DNA of 64,000 nt from Siderastrea siderea (lineage: Eukaryota > Cnidaria > Anthozoa > Scleractinia > Rhizangiidae), in the NCBI GenBank assembly GCA_964030785.1, contig OZ034975.1, positions 22,252,142 through 22,316,141 on the forward strand. Direction: 5' to 3'. Both the position numbers and the translations under genes were made by a program. Below, in pieces: positions 46,206-57,320 of the stretch. The notes under the pieces are model-generated. The model did not search any database. It saw nothing but the letters and a program-made list of their open reading frames with translations, and was not told where the DNA came from. Each line of letters opens with the position of its first letter. Within the stretch, counting starts at the first letter, position 1.

Positions 46206-47600
46206 ACCGGGGGAGGATGACCAGCTGGACGTACTGCGTAACTTAAAGGAAAACGTTATGAGAAGAGATGACGGGAGGTATGAAGTCAGTTTCCCTTGGA
46301 ATCCAGGAGCTATGTTTTCAAGTACAACTAAACTGACTGCCCTTAACTGGTTTTAGGATGAAAAGCAGTGGCCACAGCAGCCGAGGTTGAATTGCACTAA
46401 AGGGGCAGAGGAAGAATGCAAGCCCGATTCAGAAAGAATCCTTCACACACAAAAGCGTAAGCCAGATGAATGGGATGCACTGTAAGACAGGAGCACTTAC
46501 TGAAGGACCATGAAGGTGACAGCATGGATGTTGGGATACATCAGTTACTGCAAAGCAAGAAGAGATGAGTCGAGGAAAGTCCATTAGAAACAGAGGACAT
46601 CGCTACTGCGAGAAACTACTGGGTAAAGCGAGTCCAGAGAGCAGACCAAGGGAGTTTCCAATCACCAGGGTGAAAGTTAGTGGCAGATAAACATACAGGC
46701 ATCCTCAAGTGCGAAAGGAGAATTAAAGGGTATAGGGCCAACGTACTTTCCAGGAGGACCACTGGCTGAGAAGCTCGTCCTCCATGTACACAAACAGGTA
46801 ATGCATCTTGGTGTTGGGAGTATAATGGCAAGTCTAAGAGAGAGTTGGTGGATACCAAAGCTGAGAAGTTAAGTCAAGAAGGCGATCAAATGATGCGATA
46901 TATGCAAAGTATTCTCCACCAGACTGTATGGAACGCCACCAACAAGCACCCTGCCAAAATACAGGATGGAGGAGAGTAGACCATTTGAGGTCACTAGAGT
47001 GAACTTTGCCGGACCTCTGAGTTACAGGGTTGGCAAGAAAGAACGAGGAAAGTGCTACCTCATCATTTTTACATGCGCGAGTTCTAGGGCAGTCTACTTA
47101 GAACTACCAAGGACACAAACGACAGACAAATTTCAGAAGAAGCTTAATGCATTAATCTCGTGCCGCACAAGGCCTTGCATTATCATTTCAGATAATGCCA
47201 GTCTTCACGGCCACAGCAGACTGGATCAAAGCTATCAGGACTTTGTATTTTCCTCACGTTAATATATTTTCTTTATTTATTCCTTATTTTTTCTTTATCT
47301 CAAAGAAATTAGCATGTTATTAGTGGTACTCTTAAATTTGATAGGAAATAAAGTATGTATCAGGAAAAGCAACAAGTTGCAGAACTATCTAGCAAGCCAG
47401 GACATTCGTTGGCAATTTAATCTTGCGAAATCCCCTTGGTGGGGAGGGATCTATGAAAGACTGATCAAAGAGATCAAGAGGACCATCTACAAGACCCTAG
47501 GGAGGTCACACCTTTCCTATGAAGCCCTGGAATCACTCATCATGGACATCCAAAGAAACCTGAGCAATCGGCTCCTGACTTATGTTTGCACTACTTATTT
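46206..47600 (+). pseudogene. BEL/Pao retrotransposon pol remnant (late RT/RNase H region to integrase)
   Basis: Words in BEL/Pao order across several frames: DDGRYEVSFPWNPG (46275), RKPDEWDAL and TYxRTMKVTAW (46455-46530), NYWVKRVQRADQGSF (46610), LKCERRIKGY (46710), GVGSIMASLRESWWIP (46812), then integrase RPFEVTRVNFAGPLSY, YLIIFTCASSRAVYLEL, IISDNA and, after an inserted MITE, KSPWWGGIYERLIKEIKR and LGRSHLSYEALES. The first catalytic Asp of the DDE core is Asn here (VNFAGPL). Multiple frameshifts and stops. Confidence 0.82.
47241..47357. mobile_element. 117-bp MITE with 8-bp target duplication in BEL integrase
   Basis: TATCAGGA occurs at 47233-47240 and 47358-47365. Removing 117 bp plus one copy restores the BEL integrase frame (AIRKSNKLQNYL). 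The insert is AT-rich with loosely inverted ends (ctttgtattttcc and ggaaataaagtatg). An 8-bp duplication fits hAT-type elements. Confidence 0.75.
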
Positions 47601-47663
47601 TCCTTTTTACCTTCCATCGTCATATTCAACTGGATGTTGTTTGGATCTCATGGGATCAGGGGC

Positions 47664-47783
47664 TTGATTCACAAAGCCCTCTTAAGATAAGATGTGTCCT
47701 GAGTATTCTTGGAAAACAATAGCCTATTGCTACGAAACAATACGTAGGATTCATCTTGACTTACGACATTTTTGTGAATCCTA
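47664..47783. mobile_element. short palindromic MITE
   Basis: GATTCACAAA (47666-47675) pairs with TTTGTGAATC (47771-47780), and tcttaagataag with an imperfect partner near 47750-47765. It sits exactly between the BEL and DIRS remnants. Confidence 0.55.
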
Positions 47784-47789
47784 CACCAG

Positions 47790-48160
47790 AACTCTAAGGC
47801 TGACGTTTTCAGTAAGATTACAGATTTCGATGATTATTCTGTTCACGAGGTTTTTTCTCACCTGGATGGTCTTTGGGGTCCTCATTCCATAGACAGGTTT
47901 GCGTGTTGTTATAATACCAAATTGCCCAGGTTTAATTCAAGATTTCTACAACCTGGCACTGAAGCAGTGGATGCTTTCTGTCAAGATTGGTCCTCTGACA
48001 ACAGTTGGCTAATGCCTCCTATAGCGGTTATAGGCAAAGTATTGAATCACGTGCGCGATTGCAGAGCTGTTAGAACACTGACTGTTCCCATGTGGAAATC
48101 AGCGTATTTTTGTGGACTTTATTATGCAACAATGGTCTTCATTTAAATTCGTTTGTGAGA
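47790..48160 (+). pseudogene. DIRS-like pol, RNase H to connector fragment
   Basis: A frame starting after the MITE reads NSKADVFSKITDFDDYSVH, LDGLWGPHSIDRFA, LPRFNSRFLQPGTEAVDAF and PMWKSAYFCGLYYA. This is the region after RNase H in DIRS/Ngaro elements (ADxLSK, WGPHTVDRFA, FNSRFxxPGxEAVDAF). It covers the part missing from the 7.8-kb DIRS copy, but it is on the other strand and 40 kb away, so it is a separate insertion. Truncated on both sides. Confidence 0.75.
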
Positions 48161-48595
48161 AATTGGTCGTTTCTTCCTAGTAGCTCGGACCTGTTCTCGA
48201 AGGGAAGGGCAAAAAATAAGCTGTTCGGAACCAAAGCATTCAGGTGTTGCTGTCTTGCACTTCGCACTGATTTTGATAATTTGAAGCGTAATTCCCAGGT
48301 GGGCTTCTCTACTTCCCTGTCAGGCCTTTGTCCCGTTTGCCACTCCAAGGGAGTTTACGTAGGTTTTTTGCCACTTGTTATGCATATTGGTGCCGGCTTG
48401 TGTTTTTCTCCTTTACAGTGATTCTGTTTTTTATAGCTTCCAGAGGCTTGTATATTATTGGTTTGTATGATATTGTTTAGGGTCTTTGGAGCCTATTGTT
48501 GTGCGAATTACTGGGCATAAGTCTGAAACTTCCTCGGCGGAAACTCACGGGACGTCCTCAGAGGAGGTTTACCGGATTTCCTTGGTGGAAGTTTA
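48161..48595. other. possible further DIRS-like remnant, then spacer
   Basis: Frames at 48139-48421 include a Cys pair and FDNLKRNSQ but no motif I can assign. At 48520-48615 four imperfect copies of a cttcctcggcgg-like word recur about every 28-30 bp. Confidence 0.3.
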
Positions 48596-48599
48596 AGAG

Positions 48600-49965
48600 A
48601 CTTCCTGGTGGGATGTACAACTATGCTCTTGCAAAGTGCCTGGACAAGTTAAGACCCCTCTCGGTTAACAAATACACCATGTCCAACGTCTTCGAATTTG
48701 TTGAAGAGATTCAACACCTACAAGTCGCTGATAATGACACCCTTGTCTCCTACGATACAACAGCCCTCTTTACAATTGTACCATTAGAAGAAACAATCCA
48801 AATTCTCTCAAAGAAAGTCTTTGATGGAAACTGGTTCAATGATACACATACCTTGAGTATCACCAATGCTGACCTCAATGAGCTGTTGAGAGTCGCCACG
48901 AAAGATCAACTTTTCCAGTTCGACAGTATCCTTAACGAGCAAGTTGACGGAGTCATCATGGGCTCACCACTAGGTCCTTTAATGGCCAACACATTTATGC
49001 GTCCCATAGAAAAGAAGCTTGAACGTGAAATCAAACTACCTCCTTTCTATAGAGAGTATGTGGACAACACGTTTGCTTTGATTCGCGACTCCTCAGCAGC
49101 TGCTTATTTCCTTATCCTTACAACTCTCAGTGAGGCTTATCCATCCATTAATCAACTTCAACAAATGACAGATAACCCTTCGTCGGAGTTGAAATTATCA
49201 AGACGGATCACCATCTGGAAACCAGCGTGTACAGAAAGAAGGCTAAAAGAGCGCTACTTTCGCATTACCAGAGCCACGTCGATTTCAGATACAAACGATC
49301 ACTCTTGATGACAATGCTTAAACGTGCCAATTGATTGTCATCATCATCACCTGATCTTCTCTCTAAAGAATGCAGAAACCTGACAGCAGTTTTCCTAAAA
49401 TTGAAATATCCCGAGAGGCTCATTGATTTAACAATCAGCAAATTCAACCATGCTCTCGCTCAAGATCAAACTCAGACAGTGAGTACAGAGACAAAGGACA
49501 ATCCAATTCGCATCATTTTGCCTTTCAAAGATCAAATCTCGGCTGACACATTGTACGAAGAGATTTACATGACCTTTCCGCGAAGATTAACAAAAATCTA
49601 CAACCCACCTTCACGAGTAGGAAACTCATCCACGACCTGAGAGTGACAGAGAATAAACCATCACCAGTAAACCAGACATGCGTTGTCTATGAATTCAAAT
49701 GTAACCTGGTGATTCAAGTTATGTCGGATACACGCTCCGACACCTATTTCAACGTATTAATGAACATAGGTACTCAGCTGTTGGGAAACATCTCTAAGAA
49801 GTCACAACCTCGACCGACCAAATGTGCACGAACAATTTAACATTCTGAAAAAATGCAGAGGCAAGTTGAAAAGTCTGATTTATGAAATGCTATTGATCAA
49901 GGAAAGGAGACCAACTCTACACACGCAAGCAGACTCCATCCGTGCGAAACTGTTTAAGGTATCAG
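48600..49965 (+). pseudogene. second Penelope-like element, RT with YVDN active site and frameshifted GIY-YIG
   Basis: RT words: NYALAKCLDKLRPLSVNKYT, LVSYDTTALFTIVPLEETI (motif A), GVIMGSPLGPLMANTF (motif B), and REYVDNTFALI, where the second Asp of the catalytic YVDD is Asn. The frame ends at 49308. RT-thumb-like CRNLTAVFLKLKYPERLID and ILPFKDQISADTLYEE follow in another frame to 49640. Then VVYEFKCNL and, after a shift near 49715, YVGYTLRHLFQRI mark the GIY-YIG nuclease, with FNILKKCRGKLKSLIYEML at its end. Different subfamily from the element at position 1. Confidence 0.82.
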
Positions 49966-50639
49966 CCACCTTTCGGGACCGTTTGCGCATGGATCGTTCT
50001 ATTTTTTGCTGTTTTTATGAAAAAAGCCTTATAAACTATACATTTTTAGCCAGCTCAGTGATTCCAGAAAATGACTTCATATTCAAAAAGAGGCAGAAGT
50101 TTAACATGTTCGGAAAATGGGAAGGTTTTTTTCACACATACATGTCTTCATAGATTAGGTTCAACTCTCTCCAGAAACAAAGAAAACAAAACCATTAACA
50201 CTGCATGCTCTTCTCGACATTTATGGTTAAAAAACTGTCTCAGATTTTTGGCAAGTGCGTTTGCTCTTCTTTTATCAGCAGATGAAGTCAGAGAAGACAA
50301 ATAAATTAGCAATTGGCGTGGATAAAAAGGTCCAGCTTTATAACAAAACGAGGGATTAAAATTCGCAGACACGGTTTTGTAGAAAAACTATCTGGCAACA
50401 ATCAATTTCAGCCAAACTGGTCGAGCGGCTGTCAACTTGTAGCTAAAAACGTACGTACAACTCGCCAAAAATTGACTTTCGAGAAAAAAAGGAAAACGTA
50501 TTTTCTGCGGCGTCTTGCCCGTAATGAGATTATGAAACCAAAATGTCCGGTGAGTTCTATTTTGATCGATACCAGAGAGGGATCAGCTTTCTCAAACAAT
50601 AGAACTTTGACAGGTAACATGTAACAGGAGTAACCTTAC
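49966..50639. other. no gene recognised
   Basis: Basic open stretches (e.g. 50313-50624) are present without known motifs. Confidence 0.35.
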
Positions 50640-50899
50640 GCGGCGAGCAACTCAACGCTCTTGGACGTGAGAAAACATTCGTCATTTTCGGTTTATTTAC
50701 AAAATGTTTTCCTTATTTCATAGCTATTTATATAGCTTTTCTAGTTATATTTTATTTGATTTGTATTTTTGATATTGATGCTGAAAAACCCTTTTCAGGG
50801 ATGCTCAATAAAGTGTATGTATGTGCGTGTGTGTGTGCGTGTGTGTGTGCGTGCGCGTGCGTGTGTGTGTATGTATGTATGTATGTATGTATGTATGTA

Positions 50900-50936
<37 letters not shown>

Positions 50937-50949
50937 ATGTATGTATGTA
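50640..50949 (+). mobile_element. LINE 3' UTR with compound (TG/TATG)n tail
   Basis: acccttttcagggatgctcaataaag at about 50787-50812 is a LINE-like 3' end, followed by a 137-bp tail of TGTG, TGCG and TATG repeats to 50949. The same plan (caataaag plus TATG repeat) is seen inverted at 36372-36430. The open frames through the repeat are artefacts. Confidence 0.65.
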
Positions 50950-51615
50950 CTTCAATCCGTATTTCATGTAACAATTAAAATTTCTTATGAATATTTCCTG
51001 AAATGCTGACCAGATTGATAAAGATGCCGAAAATCAAAGCAAAATCCGGGGAAATCATTGACGCAACTACATGTACTTCTCCTGTCGATAAAATGAACCC
51101 TGACAGCTCTCTGCCGATTCACTGCATATTCTTTGTCAAGTCTCGGCTTGGAAGACAGAAACAGACACAACCGTTTTTTAGTGATGCATTTAGGTGAAAG
51201 AAAACTCTCATTATTTCGTTAAAAAAACTTATATACACCACTTCGCAAGAATCGCTTAAAATGTGAGTGCAACCAGCACGTGCTTTTGATTTCACAGGAT
51301 CAAGTTAACCAGGTGTGACAGAGCTTGTCAACGATCAATTATCATAATTAAGAAGGAAAAAATCTTTTAATCCTACTAACTCTCCACTGAGCCATTATTT
51401 TCTTTTAATTTTTTGTTTGAAAGAAAACTCTCGAAGAGATTTATCTGAGCATGTAAAAATCTCATTTATTAAAAAATAATTTTTCTGTGGCTGATACCTT
51501 AATTAACTGACGTTATTCAATTTCTTTTTCACACTCAAAAAACTGCTCTATATTCTAACTCAAAACTTTAATAATTTGCATTTGATAATGGCGACAGTAT
51601 GCCACCGAAACGTCA
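50950..51615. other. no gene seen
   Basis: AT-rich spacer; short frames only. Confidence 0.45.
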
Positions 51616-53183
51616 CAGACTCGTACCCAGTCACTATCAATAAGTCTGAGGGAAAGGGAGAGAAGATTGGATTCTTCTGAGGCGCACGGGGTGTCGTGGG
51701 AAGGAGCGAAGGAAAAATAGCGACTGGCAGATTTCGTACGGTAGAGTCGTGCAGTTTGCCATAGCGCCGTACACTTCCTTTTTTCACGGAAATGGCACTG
51801 AACTCTGACGATACTTGGATTCCTCGTTTCGGGAGATGGAAGTTAATCTTTCCACAAAGAGCAGGGAGACGTTAGCCTCCGAGCTCGACATTCCTTTCCC
51901 ATTGTTTTACTTGCGTGGCAATCTAACCAATCACCATTGAGGCATTGTCTGACGAAGACCAATCAAATTAATCGTTACAATGTACGCTTCTGTATTTCCC
52001 GTGATTGTTTTCGTTCAGAGATGCTGTTGCCGGGAAGTTGGAATATATTTTTTACTTCTATAATGGCGAATTATGGCTGAAACATCGAAAAAAATATATT
52101 GCGTGTGATTAAAAGTGTTTCCTGTGCGACGCTTTTATCCCGTTATCGATCGAAAGAGTTCGAATTTTCTGACAAAGCGTTGTTGATCTTACTCGCCTGA
52201 TCAAACGGACGGTAGGTGAAGACTTCAGCGCTTCTCAAACTGCTGGAGCCAATGCAATGCGAAGGGATATAAGAGACTTCTACGACTTGAAAAGACAAAG
52301 GGTAAGACGACAAAGGACTGAGCGAGATGATAAACTGATTAATGAGATGAAAATATCACACATGGGACAACAACCAAGTGCGTTTCGGCGGCGAAATCTG
52401 TCATACTAAATTCGCTGGCATATCCATTAACGTTTCTGCTATCTTTCCGTCGATGGACGAAGGAGGTTTTTGTAACGTGCGTTCGCATGCTCTTTTCACA
52501 CGATATTCCCTATTAAAACAGAAGGGACTGCTAGTCCTAGTTTACAACGCGCAGTCTAGTTTACAATCACTATTGTGATTACACAGAGCTTATCTCTTGC
52601 GTTGAATTTATCAGTTTTAAATTCTCTCAAGGGATTTCTAAGTTTAATGATGCATTTGAAAGCTTATAGAGTATAGATAATCCTACACTTCTAAGTTAAA
52701 TGAACCATTTCAGAGCTCAGAGAATGTAGTTATGATTATCCCCGCATTTAAACAGTGATTTAATGCTTTTGGACAAATTTAGTGCCGCGTGGGATTGCAA
52801 CGCGATATCGTAAATATTATGCCTAAACAGGGTTTATCGAGCACATAAATAAAATTATTTCATCAAAATCTAAGCACCGATTTTGAAGTTTAACTTGCCA
52901 TTTGAAAGCTTAGGAGACTTATCCCTGCATTCAAGAACGATTTTGAGATGACCTTTTACTGTACATTTTAAAACTTATACCGCGCGTCTGTTTATCTGCA
53001 TGTGTTCCCGCGAAAGCGTCCTGCGGTCAAGGTCAACCTACCAGCCATAAGTAGGTACAATGTGATTGGCTAAGCGGCGGAAAGGAATGTCGAACTCGGG
53101 TAAGCAGGCGTTTGTGGGGAGGAGGGTAATACAACTCCCCTGAAAACGACTGCGTGGGAGGCTAGGGAGACTTTGTCTATTTC

Positions 53184-53615
53184 CCCTTCGTAAACGGTCG
53201 TTGCCATTTTTGACGGTCGATGCCATCATTGGTAACCAAGCCTTTAGACATAGTAAAAGTAATATATGCTCTGGATTAATGTACAATAAGGCAACAAATA
53301 CATTTTTGAATAGTCTTAGAAAGAACAAAGTTTAAGCCCAAGTTGAATTTACGTTAAAAGTTTGGGAAAGGGCTAGGGTCACCTATTATAGATGTATCAG
53401 TTATGACCGACAGTTAATTATAATATATACTTTAATTTTTCGAATTGTGGCGGATTGGCGTGGTAGTGTAGTGGTAAGGGAGAGAGATTAGTGTACGAAA
53501 GGACTGGGTTCGAATCTGGGTTGTGAATATCTTTCTTTTTAGTAGGAAAACTTTCAATAATAGTTCAGAAATTTTCTAAGTGTCTTAAAAATGGCAACGA
53601 CCGTTTACGAAAGGG
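53184..53615. mobile_element. 432-bp MITE-like unit with 28-bp inverted ends around a tRNA-like sequence
   Basis: cccttcgtaaacggtcgttg... (53184-53211) pairs with its reverse complement at 53587-53615 with one extra base. A tRNA-like sequence lies at 53457-53529. Outside the core the match fades, so the ends may extend somewhat. Confidence 0.65.
53457..53529 (+). other. tRNA-like sequence with perfect A box
   Basis: TAGTGTAGTGG at 53464-53474 matches the A-box consensus at every fixed position. GGTTCGAATCT at 53507-53517 is a B box with one change at the end. The 43-base spacing is that of a tRNA. Acceptor and T stems do not pair well. A T-run (ctttctttttag) follows at 53531. Best read as a SINE head or tRNA pseudogene. 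Confidence 0.6.
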
Positions 53616-54353
53616 AAAATTGCGGAGACATTACTGGCCCTATTTCAATCGCAAACAGGAGTAAGTGGTCGTAATTCAGGATCTGATGGTTCAAGAAGAT
53701 CAATCGTCTGTTTACATTAAAGGTGCAAATATTGTGGCTTGTCGTTGGCAATTTTCAAATAAATCGAGCCAAGAAATCAAGGTATCGATTTTAAAAATTT
53801 GTTGCTATTTGAGAAAACTATTTTTAAATTTGAAGAAAGATTTCAGCCAATGATTTGTGAAATTTGTTATTTGCAGTTGATGAAAAGTATTATTACATAG
53901 CTGTACGTGTATCAGAAAAGGTCAGGCAGTGGGTTATAAGCTTACTGTGTAGTCACGCAAAATATCGTACGCTTTATTACAGACATAATTTCCAATACAA
54001 CTGCGATGTGAGCAAGCTAATTTACCATCATTTATGTTATTATTTACCCCGCGTGAAAAAGAACGTCCTTCGCGAGCGCCCGCCATATTGATACGAAATT
54101 TGCCAGTTGCTATTTCTCCTCACTCCTTCCCATGTCACCCCGCGTGCCTCAATAGAATCCAATCTTCTCTCCCTTTCCCTCAGACTCTTTAATAGCGACT
54201 GGGTACGAGTCTGGAAACGTCATGTTCTTGCGTTAATATTTCTTTTAAGATGTGTTCAGCCAAGGTATTTGGTCGTCTCTTACGGATTTGCAAGATCCAT
54301 CATTAAGGGATTTGACGTTAGCTTGAGACAACAGTGATCGCTTCCAGAGCCAC

Positions 54354-54540
54354 TGGGACCACAGACCCATACAGGAGTGTATCCCCCAGGTGGAAGATCT
54401 TTCCAAGTTCCAGACATGAAATTCAAGCTTTTGCTGCCAGGCCGGAACATGTTGCTCTATACCTATATCAGTATTTGATGGACACTACTCATCCTCATAG
54501 CTCAGTAGACATGGCTATTTTTGCAATTTATGTGTTTAAA
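54354..54540 (+). pseudogene. tyrosine recombinase N-terminal (SAM-like, core-binding) fragment
   Basis: One frame reads FAARPEHVALYLYQYLMDTT and SSVDMAIFAIYVF. This resembles the core-binding start of tyrosine recombinases common in cnidarian genomes (KPExVALYLxxLxE, SVxxAxxAIxW). Only about 60 codons remain. Homology stops after the AI word. Confidence 0.5.
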
Positions 54541-55309
54541 TCCTTTCAACATTATTGGAAAGTTGTTTTTCTGACGTTCCTAATTAATTTACAAAACGCA
54601 AGTGCTCCACATACTCCAAGTTAATTTACAGCGCACATGCTCAAGGAATTTTAATCTGTACTGTGTTGTTTTTACCACAGACACGATTAAAACAAAATTG
54701 TGAGATAAAAACAGCAGCGATAGAAATATTACATTTTAAAGGCGCTGTTACACTAGGCAATCTTTCTTGCAATTTGACTGGCAATTTTGTTGCGATACAA
54801 GTTGCAGGAAAAATTGCCCAGTGTAACATACCCTGAAATGAACATGTCTCGCAACTTTTTTGATGCCGCAATCGTTGTGAGAAGTAGAAGTCGGTTTTAT
54901 TTTTGGCAACGATGTCCGTAACGCTGCAGCGAATATTCTGACTTCACGGAGTTCGCACTATTTGAAAAAATCAAGATGTGCTGCATTGATTAGTAATTAC
55001 TGATCGAGAGAGGAACTGTGTTCTTGCGTTTTAGGTAAACGGACGCACAACAGTGAAGATGACGCTCTCGATTTGCCATTTTTAGGGAGAGTCTAAAGGA
55101 GGTAAAGACACTTCACAACTATCGAGTGAAACCTCTGAACAAAGTACAGATGCCGGTGAAAGAAAGATAGACATTTAGTCTAGAAAACTTTTATTGCATG
55201 GTTTATAAAACGTTGAAATCACGGTTTTTTTTAAAGTACCCCTTTTCTCTCCATACATGTAGGTCCGCGTGCGAAGTGAAACATTACAGCAATTAAAAGA
55301 CCTGAGGGC
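54541..55309. other. mostly no gene; holds a small MITE
   Basis: GTTACACTAGGCAATCTTTC (from 54746) and its imperfect reverse complement (to 54828, ttgcaggaaaaattgcccag..taac) form an 83-bp foldback. The rest is AT-rich. Confidence 0.6.
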
Positions 55310-55333
55310 CCTAAAACTCGATGAAGTTTTAGG
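55310..55333. repeat. 9-bp hairpin
   Basis: CCTAAAACT (55310-55318) and AGTTTTAGG (55325-55333) with a 6-base loop. Flanked by aggtccgcgtg (55261) and aggtccgtgtg (55331). Confidence 0.7.
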
Positions 55334-55632
55334 TCCGTGTGTCATTCGTCCATTCCACTTTCATTCCAAAACGAAAATGCAATTTTGCTTTTCAATTTTT
55401 GTTTGATCAATTTTTATCTTTGTGCTTGTAGGCAAAATAAGAAGTATGTTGGGTGAAATCATTCCTGTTATAAATGGTTCCTTTGAATAAAGGAAAATGC
55501 AATCTATTTGCTTTGTCTTAAAAATTTGTATCCTAAACTATAGTTTTATCTTATAAAATTTCTACACTTTTATACGTTTAAAAAAATGAGAAATAGGATA
55601 TCGTGGCAGTACTTTCAGTCACTCTTTCAAAC

Positions 55633-55666
55633 AAAAATTGAAAATTGATCTCAATTTTCAATTTTT
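55633..55666. repeat. perfect 16-bp inverted repeat with 2-bp spacer
   Basis: AAAAATTGAAAATTGA at 55633-55648 is followed by TC and its exact reverse complement at 55651-55666. A third related ttgaaaattga follows at 55674. Cruciform-capable. Confidence 0.85.
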
Positions 55667-56190
55667 AGTTAAATTGAAAATTGAACGATAAGTGATAAGA
55701 AGTAAGGTAAAAGTTCTCGCAGTAGAGTAAGGTTTACTCAACGGGGCTGAAGTGAGGTTTGCTCACTAGGGTAGACCTGGGGAGGTTAATAACGGAAGGT
55801 GCCACTACGTGTCAACATGGTGGCGCCTGGGCACGAGTCGACGCCAGCAACAGCCGGCAAGTAGAAGTTAGGGAGGAGCAAAAGAGGATAATAGGACCAT
55901 TATCCTCCCTTGGGTGAAGAAAGTCCCAGTTTCCTTAAGACACAAAACATGGAATTCATAACCTTTTCAGATCAGCAATTTTTACTCAAATAAATGTGGT
56001 CAGATTTTTGAATAGATACATCCTGGATTTGGACTTCTTCTTTTAAACATAAGGACGCTGGGAGTGGAGCCCCCACCCCTATGCGATTAATAGGACTGTG
56101 GCAATTTCGTGCGCTTGGCACACGTGCTCTTCTGTTTGCTTCTGGTGATAAAGTTAGAAGTTCGTAGTGCGTCATTTTTGCTGTTGTAGC

Positions 56191-56818
56191 ATGGCGACTA
56201 GCAAGATTTTTGATGTTAGTGGAGAGGGAAAGGATCTTAGAATCCGTATGCAAGGAGGGAACATTATGGTAGCACGACTTTTCCCAGCATTGCAGGCAAG
56301 TGCAACGCAAATATGGACAACTCTCGTGATCTCATTAATTGATATCGAATTGCTAGAAAACAGTGGTCAATATTTTTCAGGTTCAACCAATTTCCTGCAT
56401 CTTAAAGTGGAATGCGGAGACATGGCTTATTGGCCAAACGATGGAGGCCATTTTAATATCATGCATTTAACCAATAGAACTTCCTTGCAGGTAATGGGGG
56501 AACGTTTACGAGGAACTCTGTCAGCCGACATCCGCAAGGCAGGCATTTTCCTACCCTGGTACTGGAGCGGGAGCCGTGCCATTGCTCGTGGCCAACTACA
56601 GAGCACAAGGCGAAAAGAACAAGGTGAACAAGGCGAAAGTAATTCTTGCAGAAGTAAACAAAAATGACAAAGGAGGGACATCGTTTCAAGAACGGGGACA
56701 AACATATGTAAATCTCAGGGAAGAATCAGCCGATGTTAACTTTGTTGTATTCAGAGGACGGGAGGCCTTCAGTGATGAAAGACTGGAGCTTTTTAACTTC
56801 GAATGGCCTCAAAGTTGA
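56191..56818 (+). other. unrecognised coding-like stretch
   Basis: From ATG 56191 (MATSKIFDVSGEGKDLRI) one frame stays open 158 codons. Another, from 56576, continues to 56818 with VVFRGREAFSDERLELF. The composition is more protein-like than the surroundings. No family recognised. It may be a decayed gene with a frameshift near 56600. Confidence 0.35.
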
Positions 56819-57320
56819 TAACAAAGATGGAACTAGAGTTGGGTAGTGCCTTTTATGTGCTGAAAAACCTGTCTTTCACTCGTGGGTCACGCAACCGTGA
56901 CACAGTACAATTAATTCTCGTAGTTTATTTACTATCGGTGTACATCTTGTAGGGCCAATATGTGAGAGATAAATACCAAGAACGGAGGTATTAAGTCATA
57001 TACATCCCGAGGGTCGTAGGCCTAAGGGATGAATATGGATTAATACTGACATTCGAGGTATTTATCTACTTTATTTCATGATATAAAGCCCGTTTTGAAG
57101 AGGACAATCGCTAGCCAATTAGTATTATCATGAGGTTTTCAAATTAAAACGCAAACAGTGAAATATAACTGAGGTGAGTTTTTCACAGGATTAGGAGAAA
57201 CTGTTATTCGTGTTGAAGTGCGAGTCCACAAGGGACTTTCTTTGATTATTTGTGTTTAATTGTTTGATATTTTGTTTTGTTTGTGGTTAACTGGTACATC
57301 AGAACACAGTTGACTCTTGA

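Larger units (their letters stand above)
43476..46230 (+). pseudogene. multi-exon pseudogene of an expanded cnidarian family of unknown function
   Basis: Words in order: LRAAQIRNDERI, CKCYKDYVCSETLTRLE, LLLEFGIHPQ, LKSRLRKAFGDNLSF, SLDQDLVYCVSHGRIKTPKH, LTGNAEMMTLLNRFGHGMSY and PRGFCWDNND to about 44500. After an intron (about 44501-44772): THCTNGILVQ, VIPAWTGFHVNL, TVYTVLQKSLQLA and VVFDRAIYAKALEV. A frameshift gives FHTICTFIAAVGKQFGEAG and GRHYNRAVRMHK. After a second intron (about 45506-45836): EAMHRLQWQGFRSWL, DSHLDMVKLILCFI and MLPWFFAYDH. I recognise this order from abundant uncharacterised cnidarian proteins. No biochemical role is known to me. Several stops (TGA near 45450 and 46114) show it is dead. 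Confidence 0.6.
51616..54213. mobile_element. 2.6-kb segment bounded by about 122-bp inverted repeats
   Basis: Left arm 51616-51738 (cagactcgtacccagtcact ... actggcagatttcgta) and right arm 54092-54213 (reverse complement) agree at about 85-90% of positions by eye. No transposase is visible between them. The interior holds a smaller inverted-repeat unit with a tRNA-like core (53184-53615). Either one non-autonomous element or two opposed copies. Confidence 0.55.

Noticed and set aside
50756..50978. Open frames of about 70 codons rich in Cys-Val and Tyr-Val or Thr-His
   Set aside because: They are translations of the (TG/TATG)n microsatellite on both strands, not proteins.
53457..53529. True tRNA gene
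   Set aside because: Perfect A box but failing stems and a position inside an inverted-repeat unit; tRNA-like only.
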